The notes beneath the pieces are model-generated. The model saw only the letters and a program-made list of their open reading frames with translations, had not been told where the DNA came from and searched no databases. The position numbers were made by a program, and so were the translations under genes. Shown in pieces: positions 34,201-44,053 of a DNA stretch of 64,000 nucleotides. Positions within the stretch are counted from its first letter, which is position 1; every line of letters starts with the position of its first letter. Source of the DNA: Laguncularia racemosa (taxonomy: Eukaryota; Streptophyta; Magnoliopsida; Myrtales; Combretaceae); contig JBBMOL010000119.1 in the NCBI GenBank assembly GCA_037954665.1, forward strand, positions 1,054,001-1,118,000, read 5' to 3'.

Positions 34201-37200
34201 TGTAAGAATGTAACCAAGCAGGTCCTTATAGAGAACCTGACCTACACAACTTAATAAAAACCTTATAGGATTCACTTGTAAGGTTTTTATCGGGTTTCGA
34301 AATATAATTTAAAACTTCATAAGATTTAGAGTTGAGTTTTGAAATTACAAAAGAAACCTAATATAAAACCTAATCCAAGTAAAAATAATATATTAATAAT
34401 GATATCTGCTTTTAACCTCTATGCCATGCATGCTTTATACTAATTTTATACTCACAATTAAATTTCATTTATGTATAAGTATAACTCAGTAAATATAACT
34501 TATCCCTACCTTTTACTCTTTACTTTATTCTCTTTTTTATCTTGTTTAAATTCTACAAGGAGCCACCTTACTCCTATAGAGTTATCTATATGGGCAGGTT
34601 TGGATAATAGGAGGAAAAATTTTATAAAGTTTTTATAGGTTCTTGGAGTTACTAAACCTTATAAGGGTGGGTTAAAGTTTTATAAGATCTATCCAAACTT
34701 GCCCTAATTGAATCTCTAGTTGGATGTTGCAAATAATTAATGATTGTTACCAATAATTAGATATAGTAGGCAAATGATAGTATTTAACCCCTAGTGATTA
34801 TAATTAGAAGTCACACGAAATACTAATAGGAAATAAGGAAAACAGTTTCCTTCTTTTAATGGTGGAAATCATTTTTCTCATGTTCCATTGATTGATTTCC
34901 GTTTTCCATGATGGTTAGTACAATAAAACTGACAGCGATCATTGTCTGTTAAAAACCATTAATATTGTAACCTTTTGAAATGATCATGATAGAATTTAAA
35001 ATTCCAGGACATCTATTGAAAACAATTGTCGTAAAAAGCCTACCGTACGTTTTTCATGAAACAAAGACACACCTTTAATCTGATGAGAAAATTTTATAAT
35101 ATGAATATATGGATGGATCAACATATACGACCGGAGAAAAGCTTGATTAGAGTTTGCATACTACCCCATGTACCTCAAGTTGTGAATATAGTATACATAC
35201 CTAGGATGTCACTGGCCATGTCACGAAACCTTAGTTGGCGACGACCTAGGTGGGCTTGCTGCTCCAGAACAAGAGAGAGAAGATTATATGAATAGAAAGT
35301 GACCATAGCCGCCAATATCAACCACGCTATTCCGGCACCCCAACCCAATAAGCTGAGCGCAAAGGGAAGACTTAAAAGCGCCGGCGCAGCTATGGAAGTT
35401 GTCAAGTGATACCCACAATGCCACCAATTTCCTGACAAAAACAATTGCACCCAGATTCTTAATTTAGACAATATCAATCTTACTTTTTTGTGGTTCAAAT
35501 TTTGTATTTGAATATGCGGAAATCTAAAATTATTGTCGACATATTTAAGACTAGGTCGAATGCCTTGTCCATAAGTGATAGAATCTGAGTGCATGTACGT
35601 GTGCTCAATGGCGCTACTAGGTTTTTATTTATACAAGGGAGGACGAGCCACGTACAAGAAGGATAAAACTATGAGGTGTACTAACGTAGCGTGACAACGT
35701 AAGGTAAACAAGAAATCAATTCACTGGTTAATTTCTAACACACAAATTGCAGGATGCAAACTCAATTGGAGAAAACCTCTCAATATTTGGTGTAAAAAGC
35801 AATAGAATAAGACATAATCCTCATAAGAAACCCTAGAAAGGTATATATAATCCCATAAAATTACATGGAAAAATAAATAAAAGAGAAAAATCGCGGAACT
35901 AAAAGCTGGCGGTGAAGGCCGGCTTAAGGCCGGGGGTGTTGATAGGAAGGCCGACCCCCTTCTTTTCAAAGCCGACGGCCTTTAGCCGGCTTTGAAGTCT
36001 ACCACGGCTTCTTAGCTCGTTTCTCCTTCTCTCGCTTCTCCACGTAGTTTTCGGCTATTCGGTCCGCATCATTCTCCCCCACCAGAGAAGAACTTGACCC
36101 CAAGTTCTCTTCAGGATACAATGGTGTGTCATCTAGATGGAAGAGAGATAAATCTACTACATTGAAAGTGCACGAGATGTTCATATCATCTGGGAGTTTC
36201 ACGACATACGCGTTGTCATTGATCTTGCGCACCACTTTATAAGGACCATACTTCTTTGGCTGTAATTTCCCATACCTAGCTACAGGGAAACGTTCTTTCC
36301 GAAGATATACCATCACCTGATCGCCAACTTCAAACAGTTTCTTCCTCCTGTGTTTATCAGCAGCCCCTTTATACCTGGCATTAGCTTCTTCAATCTTCCT
36401 TCTGACCTCTTCTGTGATGGCTTGGCACTATTCAGCCATATTCTTAGCAGCGATGTTACTCTCCACTCCCTTGGGTAACTTGATCAAATCTAGCGCATGT
36501 TGTGGCGTTTTAGTACACACTACCGAAAACGGTGACCTTCCAATAGTTCTATGGACAGAACTATTGTAGGCGAACTCAGCTTGAGCTAACGCTTGATCCC
36601 ACTGCCCTGACTTCTCATGGCAAATGCTTCTAATTAAATTCCCGAGGGTCCGGTTGGTCACCTCTATCTGACCGTCAGTTTGAGGGTAAGCTGTACTGCT
36701 GAAATTAAGAGATGAATTGAACATGTACCATAGGGTCCTCCAAAAGTAACTGAGAAACTTGCTATTTCTGTCGGAGGTGATGATCTTTGGAACACCATGT
36801 AGACGCACCACTTCCTTAAAGAATAGTCGTGCAACGGCCCGTGCGTCAGCGGTTTTCCTACAAGGGATAAAGTGCGCCATCTTGGAGAACCTGTCAACTA
36901 CAACAAACACAGAGTCAGCACCTCGTTAGATACGAGGCAAACCAAGTATAAAATCCATCGACAGATCCTCCTAAATGTTCTCAGGCACTTGTAGAGGAGT
37001 ATATAAGCCAGTGTTCTGAGACTACCCCTTCGACACTTGGCAGATATAGCACCTCTCCACAATCCTATAAACATCTCTCCTTAGCCGAGGCCAAAAGTAC
37101 CTCTCGGCAACTACAGCCAAGGTCTTGTCTCTACTCAGATGTCCTGCCAACCCACCACCATGTAGGTCTCAAATAAGTTTCTCCCTCAAGAAAGATTCAG

Positions 37201-40200
37201 GAATACACAACTGATTCCCTTTCATTAAATATCCCTCGTGAATATGATAATCATCACAAGGCTCCCTATTGGCACACTTACTCCACATCTCCTTGAAATC
37301 TCCACCCCCCTTGTATGACTCCTTCAACCTTTTGAAACTGACAACCTCCGCACTCAGAGTGAGTAGTACATCGGCCCTCCTACTCAAGGCATCAACCACT
37401 TTGTTCTGTACACCAAACTTATGCATCAATCTAAAGGGGAATCTCTGTAGGAACTCAATCCACCACGCATGCATATCTTTACTTATTCGAGTTTAACTAC
37501 TCAAGTGTTTTAAAGCCCCACAATTCGAATATAGTATGAACTCCTTCCCAACTAAATAATGTTCCCAAACTTTTAGAGCTCTTACAATGGCATAGAACTC
37601 CTTATCATAGGTCGACTAACTCCTCCTGGCTTCACACAACTTCTCGCTATAAAACGCTATTGGCCTCTTTTCTTGCGACAACACTGTACCAATCCCAACT
37701 CCACTGGCGTCATAATCCACTTCAAACAACCTGTCAAAATCAGGTAACGCCAATACAGGGGCACTACATAACCACTTTTTCAGGTCTACAAAGCTAGCTT
37801 CAGCTTCTTCACCCCATCGAAATTTCCCTTTCTTTAACCATTCAGTCAGTAGAGTAGCGACTGTACTGAAATGTTTAATAAACCTCCTATAAAAACTGAT
37901 CAGGCCTAGAAAACTCCTTAGCTCAGTGACAGCTTTTAGAGTAGGCCACTCCCTGATCACCTTCACTTTCTCATCATCTACCATCACCCCCTCACTGCTG
38001 ACTATGAACCCAAGAAACAATAGTCACCTCGACAAAAATATGCATTTCTTCAAATTAGCATACAATTTATTTTCTTTTAACACAGACATAACACACTTCA
38101 AATGTTCAAGGTGTTCTTCTTCAAACTTACTGAACACCAGGATATCATCAAAATACACTACAACGAAGCGTTTGTTAAAGGGTTTCAATACATGGTTCAT
38201 CACACGCATGAAGGTGCTTGGCGCGTTGCTGAGACTAAACGGCATCACCAACCACTCATACAACCCCTCCTTAGTTTTGAATGCTGTCTTCCATTCATCT
38301 CTAGGGCGGATTTAGATTTGATGGTAATTGCTCCTCAAATCTATCTTGGAGAAGTTAGTAGCCCCGCTCAACCTGTCCAACATGTCCTCCAGGTGTGGTA
38401 TGGGGAATTTGTAACCTATGGTGATCTTGTTGATAGCCTTGCTATCAACACACATTCTCCAGCTCCCATCTTTCTTGGGAGTCAATAGTGCAGGTACCGC
38501 ACACGGGCTCAGGCTGTCTCGAATAAATCCCTTGTCCAATAGCTCTTGGACCTTCTCTTGAAGGATTTCAGTCTCCTTGGGGCTCATCCTATAGTGTGGC
38601 AAATTGGGGAGACTTGCCCGAGGCACCAGATCTATCTGATGCTAGATATTCCTCAAAGGCAATAGACCCTCAGGTAGGTCATTAGGAGCCACCTCCCTAT
38701 ATTCCTCTAGCAAACTCTTCACTGCCTCAAGAACTTCCACACTCACCTTATCTACTCCACCCGTAACATTCTTCACTATTAAAGCGTGAACCACCCGTGA
38801 TTCCTTTAAGTCATCTACTAAATCCTTCCCTGACTGGGTGATAGTCAAGAAAGAATGGCTCTCCACTCTCTTCCCCTTCGAACGACCCTCCTTCTTTAAT
38901 GGCAACAACGTATACTTCACACCCCCCCTTTTCCAGCCTGTACACGTTCTCCTTTCCAACGTGTTGTGCATTCACATCAAATTACTAAGGTCTGCCAAAT
39001 AAGACATGACATGCATTCATGTCCACAATGTCGCAGAAGGCCTCATCATGGTACTTCCCTATTGAGAACGGTACCCTACACCTTTCCTTCACCTCGATTT
39101 TCTTTGCAGCTTTGATCCACCCTATGGTGTATGGATTTGGGTGTTTTTGGATAGGTAGCTGCAATTACTTAACAACCTCACTCCCAATGATATTTTCGCA
39201 GTTTTCACTATCTACTATCAAATCAAACACCTTCCCTCCAATGGTACACCTAGTGCGAAACAACTGGTGTCGTTGGGTAATCTTCTCCTGCTTCTGTGTT
39301 AGCATCATTTGCCTAATCACATAGGTCGGTTCTACCACTTCTTCCTCCTCCTCGTAATAATCATCCTCCCCATTAGGCTCACAGCATACCTCATCTTCGT
39401 CTCCTCTATCAATAATATTAACACTTCTCCTAGCAGGGCACTCGTTCGACTTATGACCAGGCTTATTACAACGAAAACACTTTCCCAAAATCGGCTTGGC
39501 ATATGGGTTGCTATGTTTCTGGGTCCCCTTAGGCTCAATAGGTCTCTTCCCCTCACTTTTGTCTTCCTTCTTGGTGTTTTCTTCACTAGGCTTGTTTACA
39601 ATACCTTTGTTCCTCTCAATCCCTACCTTACTACTATTGCCAACGATATCATTAACATAACCCTTTCTTCCACCTCCGTACCTACTACACTGCTCCTGCA
39701 ACATCAATTCAGCCCATAGGGCCATGTTCTTCGCTTCAATCAAATTCCTCACCACTGTGACCCCTATTTTATCTCTAATCTGGAGCTTTAAACCTTCTAC
39801 GTACCGTGCGACTTGTTAGCCTTCACTTTCCCTCAAGTCGTTCCGTTTGGCCAATCTCATGAATTCCACGGTATATTCATGCACGGATCTTTGTCCTTGA
39901 CGACACCATTGGTATTGTTGGAACAATATTTGCTCGTAGTCTGGAGCAAGGAAATCGTGTTGTAATAGTTGTTTTATGCAATACCACGTCCTCACTGGAT
40001 GTTTACCCTCTCTCTGTCTTCTGTTCTATAGCCTTTCCCACTATGCTGAGGCTCCACCCTTTAGTCTACATGCCACTAATCTAACCCGGCGGTCTTTAGG
40101 AATCTCTATGTAATCGAAAAATTGATCAACTTCGGCAATCCAATCTAGAAAACCTTCGATATTAAGACTGCCATCAAACCATGGGATATCGACCTTCAGG

Positions 40201-41431
40201 CGGTAATCTCCCCCATCTCCTTGGTCATACCCGTAACAATTTCTCCAATAACCACCACCATCCCTCTGGTTGTTCCCATATTGATTTTGGCGATAACCAC
40301 TACCATCTCTCTGGTTATTTCCATATTGATTTTGGCGATAACCACCACCGTTACCACTTTGTCCTCGTTGTTGTCTACCTCCATATAGGACCTCGTATTC
40401 ATCGCCAGAATCATCATATTCTACCCTTCCCCACCTGTTCTCGACAACAGGTTGAACGATCTGGCCATCATAGATATCAGCTGCCTGCGGCTGACTTCTA
40501 CCAACACCCCCAACCCTATTGGAATCTATTGCCATGGCGTCGAAACGCTCGATTAATTCCTTAAGGCGTCGTTCCATACGCCCGATCTTTTGATTCATAG
40601 CGTCAAACTCCACCCTCGGAACCCACTGATTAGCTTCTTGTGATCTCGCATCTTGAATATCGTCAAGAACACGACCATCGTCTTCACCCTGATTGGGTGA
40701 CATCTTCGCAAGAATTCGCTTTGCTCTAATACCAAACTAACGCAGCGTGAAAGCATAAGGTAAACAAGAAATCAATTCACCGGTTGATTTCTAACACACA
40801 AATTGCAGGATGCAAACTCAATTGGAGAAAATCTCTCAATATTTGGTGTAAAAAGTAATAGAATAAGATATAATCCTTATAAGAAACCCTAGGAAGGTAT
40901 ATATAGTCCCACAAAATTACATGGAAAAATAAATAAATAAGAAAATCGCGGAACTAAAAGCTGGCGGTGAAGGCTGGTGGCTTATATATGAAAGCCGGCC
41001 GAAAGGCCAGCAGCTTAGCATGAAAGCCAGCCGAAAGGCCAACGGCTTATATTTGAAAGCCGGCTCAAGGCCGGCGGTGTTAACGGGAAGGCTGGCCACC
41101 TTCTTTTCAAAGCCGGCAGCCTTTAGCCAGCTTTGAAGTCTACCGCGGCTTCTTAGCTCATTTCTTCTTCTCCCGCTTCTCCAAGTAGTTTTCGGCTATT
41201 CGGTCCGCATCATGTACCCACGCAGATGTAACTGACCTAGGTGCACCGTACGCTTGTATGCATGGTTTATCTTTGCGAAGGTAGAAAAATCAACCTCTAC
41301 TGCGAAAACTAAATCAAGCTAGAGTATAATTGACATACCACGTGATTTGAGAACAAAGAGAGCTCCTACATCTAGCTCCTTGGTTTGGTTGGGAAAGCCA
41401 TTTTGCTTCTCAAGAAGGAGACGACATCCAT
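27852..41431 (-). CDS. GAT1: GAT1-like amino-acid/GABA transporter, copy 2 (seven exons, frameshift in exon 1)
   Basis: Exons on the minus strand are 41339-41431, 35201-35431, 33737-33834, 29755-29941, 29263-29393, 28670-28903 and 27852-28232, with GT/AG boundaries and matching phases. The product would be 451 residues, the usual length of plant GABA transporter 1-like permeases (AAAP family), which import GABA and related compounds with protons. Recognisable segments include WWHCGYHLTTS, ALLSLPFA, QIPSFHSLRHVN and SGYWSFGNDA; hydrophobic segments are spread over exons 2-7. Exons 2-7 are free of stops, but exon 1 has lost one base relative to copy 3, which shifts the frame after about seven codons. 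Intron 1 holds chromovirus B and intron 3 chromovirus C. It may be a recent pseudogene, or a gene using another start. Confidence 0.75.
28670..28903 (-). CDS. GAT1: GAT copy 2 exon 6
   Basis: Seventy-eight codons in phase 0/0 (residues ~248-325) begin ATLTPPVKGKM and include the YWSFGNDA motif. The donor is GTAAGAGC. Confidence 0.9.
29263..29393 (-). CDS. GAT1: GAT copy 2 exon 5
   Basis: Residues ~204-247 contain STEDRILSAFNGISIIATTY and end GVIPEIQ. The exon starts in phase 1 and ends in phase 0. Confidence 0.9.
29755..29941 (-). CDS. GAT1: GAT copy 2 exon 4
   Basis: Residues ~142-204 start FIYLLSRPDGT and carry the conserved QIPSFHSLRHVN loop. The exon is 187 bp and ends in phase 1. Confidence 0.9.
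30593..31005 (+). repeat. 5' LTR of element C
   Basis: It starts TGATGTGGAGCAAATTGC and ends CTTGTGTCA. It has AACACGCCCGTGTTG-type palindromes near 30680-30790. Confidence 0.88.
31034..32660 (+). pseudogene. Element C gag and protease
   Basis: Gag starts MMSGDSSLGGD. It has a coiled helix near residues 20-60, the LKVDI-type block near 31450 and a degenerate zinc knuckle (CYHCNQLGHRSN near 32160, the last Cys lost). Protease follows with LIVDSGSYENIIG near 32415 and DMDAYHLLFGR near 32610. Several stops and frameshifts are present. The sequence is clearly diverged from A and B but collinear with them. Confidence 0.8.
32682..33239 (+). pseudogene. Element C protease-end/integrase C-terminus fusion
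   Basis: An open stretch of 185 codons joins the post-protease linker (YRLEKDGVKF to YALIVKQVVTV) in frame to the integrase tail (EMRGKIEQANAKYKATADKH, then KKLFSIGDQVMVFL and INDNAYVVKLP). In A about 2.3 kb of RT, RNase H and integrase core lie between these parts. Near 33130 an extra A shifts the frame. The deletion breakpoint is near 32880. Confidence 0.82.
33226..33236 (+). other. Polypurine tract, element C
   Basis: GAGAGAGAA-type purines immediately precede the 3' LTR. Confidence 0.6.
33237..33688 (+). repeat. 3' LTR of element C
   Basis: It starts TGATGTAGAGCAGATTGC and ends CATTGCATCA, followed by TSD ATTTG. It is longer than the 5' LTR because of extra palindromic minisatellite near 33320-33430. 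Confidence 0.88.
33737..33834 (-). CDS. GAT1: GAT copy 2 exon 3
   Basis: Residues ~109-141 read GPAWGNYLVGPLQFAICYGA to GGQTLK, one membrane span. The exon is 98 bp, phase 1 to 0. Confidence 0.9.
33835..35200 (-). other. GAT copy 2 intron 2
   Basis: This 1.37-kb intron is AT-rich. The part at 34130-34720 repeats a CCTTATA(A/G)GGTTTTTA-like motif on both strands (for example near 34255, 34640 and 34680) and may be a small degraded non-autonomous transposon without clear ends. No exon is seen. Confidence 0.45.
35201..35431 (-). CDS. GAT1: GAT copy 2 exon 2
   Basis: Residues ~32-108 start NWWHCGYHLTTS, the N-terminal signature of GAT1-like permeases, with two membrane spans (ALLSLPFALSLLG and WLILAAMVTFYSYNLLS) and end RFRDMASDILG. 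Donor is GTATGTATAC; acceptor TGTCAG. Confidence 0.9.
35682..36071 (-). repeat. 3' LTR of element B
   Basis: It is 390 bp long and contains GCCGGC/AAGGCCGG repeats at about 35900-35990, fewer than the 5' LTR. The end of pol (stop at 35999) lies inside it. Confidence 0.9.
35999..40703 (-). pseudogene. Element B gag-pol (gag, PR, RT, RNase H, integrase)
   Basis: It begins MSPNQGEDDGRVLD at 40703. Gag holds two to three copies of a YRQNQYGNNQRDG repeat near 40250-40350, LKVDIPWFDGSLNIEGFLDW and the zinc knuckle CFRCNKPGHKSNEC near 39470. Then come protease (LIVDSENCENIIG, where A has NGSCENIIG), RT (KIDLRSNYHQI; YFDD near 38150), RNase H (FEVDYDASGVG), integrase core (VVVDRFSKMAHFIP, then SDRNSKF) and tail (MVYLRKERFPVARYGKLQPK). 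Stops such as those in ASA*WERL, EG*QVA and GRP**FDV interrupt it; most replace Trp or Gln codons. The last ~24 codons are encoded in the 3' LTR. Confidence 0.9.
36072..36083 (-). other. Polypurine tract, element B
   Basis: On the minus strand GGTGGGGGAGAA directly precedes the 3' LTR. It is the same tract as in A, with one change. Confidence 0.7.
40724..40737 (-). other. Primer-binding site, element B
   Basis: On the minus strand GTTTGGTATTAGAGC follows the 5' LTR end GCGTTA; it differs from the initiator Met-tRNA complement by one C-to-T change. Confidence 0.8.
40738..41212 (-). repeat. 5' LTR of element B, with GCCGGC minisatellite
   Basis: It is 475 bp long. The 40950-41120 part holds four to five units of AAAGCCGGC(C/T)GAAAGGCC-like sequence, against about two in the 3' LTR, which accounts for the 85-bp length difference. 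Confidence 0.9.
41339..41431 (-). pseudogene. GAT1: GAT copy 2 exon 1, one-base deletion
   Basis: The ATG is at 41429-41431 and the GTATGTC donor at 41338. Compared with copy 3 (43778-43871) one base is missing in the TTCTCTGAGAAG stretch (here TTCTTGAGAAG), so MDVVSF is followed by an out-of-frame LRSKM... and a stop. No in-frame alternative ATG is evident upstream. Confidence 0.85.
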
Positions 41432-41603
41432 GGAAGCTGGAGGTAATTTTATGGTTCCCATCGCTGATCGCTCTACCACCACTCTCTTTCTATCTCTCCA
41501 GATTGATTGATTAGCGGCGAGAGAGATTATTGGTATTGAAATGTCCGAACTTCGAGAGAATCCTTATGGGTAGTTAGCTGGGGGTAGTAAACTGACAAAA
41601 AGG

Positions 41604-41613
41604 TATATAATAA
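41604..41613 (-). promoter_or_regulatory. TATA box of GAT copy 2
   Basis: Minus-strand TTATTATATACC lies 173 nt upstream of the ATG and is followed by a CTCTCTC-rich leader. The spacing is identical in copy 3 (44044-44053). Confidence 0.5.
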
Positions 41614-42688
41614 GGTAGCGATCGCACTATGCATAGTTAATTCTACCATAGCTCATCTCTTGGTTTGGTGGAATCTCAACTCCATGAGATGTATCCCCAA
41701 ATCCTAAAAAATATGTGATTATTACATCTTTAGTAGAAAACGGTCAAGCATGTGTTCTACTAGCCCCAATTACTGTAAGTAAGCGACAAAAACTTTTTGT
41801 AAAGCAACTTTAAAAAATATGTGTATCTTTTAATTGTATATATAATTTTGAAGTTATTATTATTATTTAATAATAATTTTAGGATTTTAGAGATGTATAA
41901 TATATACATATTTTTAAAAATTATAAAAATATAAAAAGCATATTTTAAAACCCTAGAAAAACCATTCATATCTATCCAATTTGTTTAGAGGCTTTCTACG
42001 TTAGTTAAGAAGCCGGCCTTCTAGATTATCAGGCTAAAACACAAAGTTCAGTTTTATAACGTGTAAAATTCTATTTTTATTGGTATAATTTTTATTATAT
42101 TTTTATTCAATTTTCTTACTAGTTTAGAGTTTTTAGTCTATAAATATATGTTAAATAGTGTTACTAAGCATGATTGTTTAATTTTATCAGTAATAAAAGT
42201 TATTTCTTTGCACATATTGTATATAGTTCTTGCTTCACACTACGTCAGACGTCCTCTTCAATCCTTAATCCAAACCTTCCAAATTGTATGCCTATATCTC
42301 TTTCACATTCAAAAAGAAAACGATAAAGAGATGTGTGGAACGACTCTTTTTACCCATAAAATTTGTCGTTTTTTAATGAGCATTAATGAATGCAATAGAA
42401 GGAAATATTGCATCTGGAAACATAAGCAAGGTTTTAATTATATTAATATACCATGTGAATTAATTAGTAAAATAAAAGTACTAGTAAATTTTTTATATAT
42501 ACCAATCTTTGTAGAACACAAATGTTAATTTTTTAAAAATTATTCATTATCACTACCATATTTCGAAATATAGATAGTACTTAACAATTACTTTTTTCCA
42601 CTTTCATATATTTTCATACAAAGAGAATTTAAAATAAAGTGATTAGACAGATGTACTTAATAAAACTAAGAAAAATAACTATTGTAAC
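41614..42688. other. Spacer between GAT copies 2 and 3
   Basis: 41614-42160 is the upstream region of copy 2 and is duplicated at 44054-44588. 42070-42688 is the 3' flank of copy 3, homologous to 9111-9745. Scattered short open frames are not conserved as proteins. Confidence 0.6.
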
Positions 42689-43871
42689 TTACATGTTAGC
42701 AAACAGATGATATGTCTTGGCATCAAGAACTATTTGTCTAATTGAAGCAACTCCCCCTATAGCTACTAGCATCGATGAAACTACTATTATTGTTGTATTT
42801 ATCCAAAAGATGAAGCTCCTTTTAGAGGGCTTGAGACCCACATTGTAAAACACCATGGGCAGTATGAAATCAATAGGAATGCACCCAAATACTCCAAGCA
42901 ATGACATGATATCTCCAAAGAAGGGCAACATCATGGCAATTGTTGTCCCGATGACAATTGACATCAATCGAAAGAACAACCTTGGCATCATATTCCAAAT
43001 AGAGAATTGATCCATATTCAGGTTCGCGAACCTTTTCTCAAATAATTCGTTAGTTGGTTGCAAATAAATCTACATTCATGTCCATATTTACCATATGAGT
43101 AATTTCCCACCATAATAATGAATTTAGGCTTTTGAATGAATTAAAAAATTGTAGATTTTAATTATAATAACATATTTGCATATTCACTTCTTCTTTTTTT
43201 TCAGTTCACATAGCTGTATTTTAGTTTTTACACTTTGTATATAAGTATTTTTTTTTTCAATTAAAAAACATTAATTAGAAGTTAAAAATAAGCACATGAA
43301 ATGCATATGGGGCAAAAAAGTAAAAACCACTCTCTTTCATTTTTCTGAATTATGGTAGTCCTCACATCTTTGGCTCTTTTTTTTAACTCTATATGCATCT
43401 TATGTATTTATTTTTAACATCTAACTAAATATAGGTATTTGAAGTATAAAAAACCAAAACATACTGATGTAAACCTAGAATTATAATTATGATAAATTGC
43501 TCTTACCACTGTGACTGCTAGTAGTTGTAGAAGAGCAAAGATGTTGATCATGAGAAGAAACCAAGTAGGTAACAAGGGCTTAATGGCGCTACTAGGTTTT
43601 TATTTATACAAGGGAGGACGAGCCACGTACAAGAAGGATAAAACTATGAGATGTACCCACGCAGATGTAGCCGACCTGGGTGCACCGTACGCTTGTATGC
43701 ATGGTTTATCTTTGCGAAGGTAGAAAAATCAACCTCTACTGCGAAAACTAAATCAAGCTAGAGTATAATTGACATACCACGTGATTTGAGAACAAAGAGA
43801 GCTCCTGCATCTAGCTCCTTGGTTTGGTTGGGAAAGCCATTTTGCTTCTCAGAGAAGGAGACGACATCCAT
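42689..43871 (-). pseudogene. GAT1-like copy 3: exon 1 + truncated exon 6 + exon 7
   Basis: Exon 1 (43778-43871) is intact and encodes MDVVSFSEKQNGFPNQTKEL onward to LFVLKSRG. At 43585 the sequence jumps from intron 1 into exon 6, of which only the last 79 bp (43507-43585) remain, without an acceptor. Exon 7 (42689-43069) has an open frame ending FANM. Exons 2-5 are gone. The join carries the shared tetramer AATG, found at both parental positions in copy 2 (near 28748 and 35606), so the deletion used microhomology. A transcript could splice exon 1 to exon 7 or beyond, but no transporter can be made from this copy alone. Confidence 0.85.
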
Positions 43872-44043
43872 GGAAGCTGGAGGTGATTTTATGGTTCCCA
43901 TCGCTGATCGCTCTACCTCCACTCTCTTTCTATCTCTCCAGATTGATTGATTAGCGGCGAGAGAGATTATTGGTATTGAAATGTCCGAACGTCGAGAGAC
44001 TCCTTATGGGTAGTTAGCTGGGGGTAGTAAACTGACAAAAAGG

Positions 44044-44053
44044 TATATAATAA
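44044..44053 (-). promoter_or_regulatory. TATA box of GAT copy 3
   Basis: Identical to the copy 2 element: TTATTATATACC, 173 nt upstream of the intact exon 1 ATG. The upstream region is cut at about 44588 by MULE copy 3. Confidence 0.5.

Larger units (their letters stand above)
35682..41212 (-). mobile_element. Chromovirus B (CRM-like Ty3/gypsy), complete, in GAT intron 1
   Basis: LTRs lie at 40738-41212 (5', 475 bp) and 35682-36071 (3', 390 bp). The element reads TGATGCGG...GCGTTA on the minus strand. TSD TGTAC flanks it (35677-35681, 41213-41217), and the uninterrupted site in GAT copy 3 near 43660 (ATGAGATGTACCCACGCAG) confirms the join. The PBS is TTTGGTATTAGAGC (40724-40737 region). Gag-pol is collinear with A, with a similar number of stops. 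It is transcribed in the same direction as the host gene. Confidence 0.92.
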
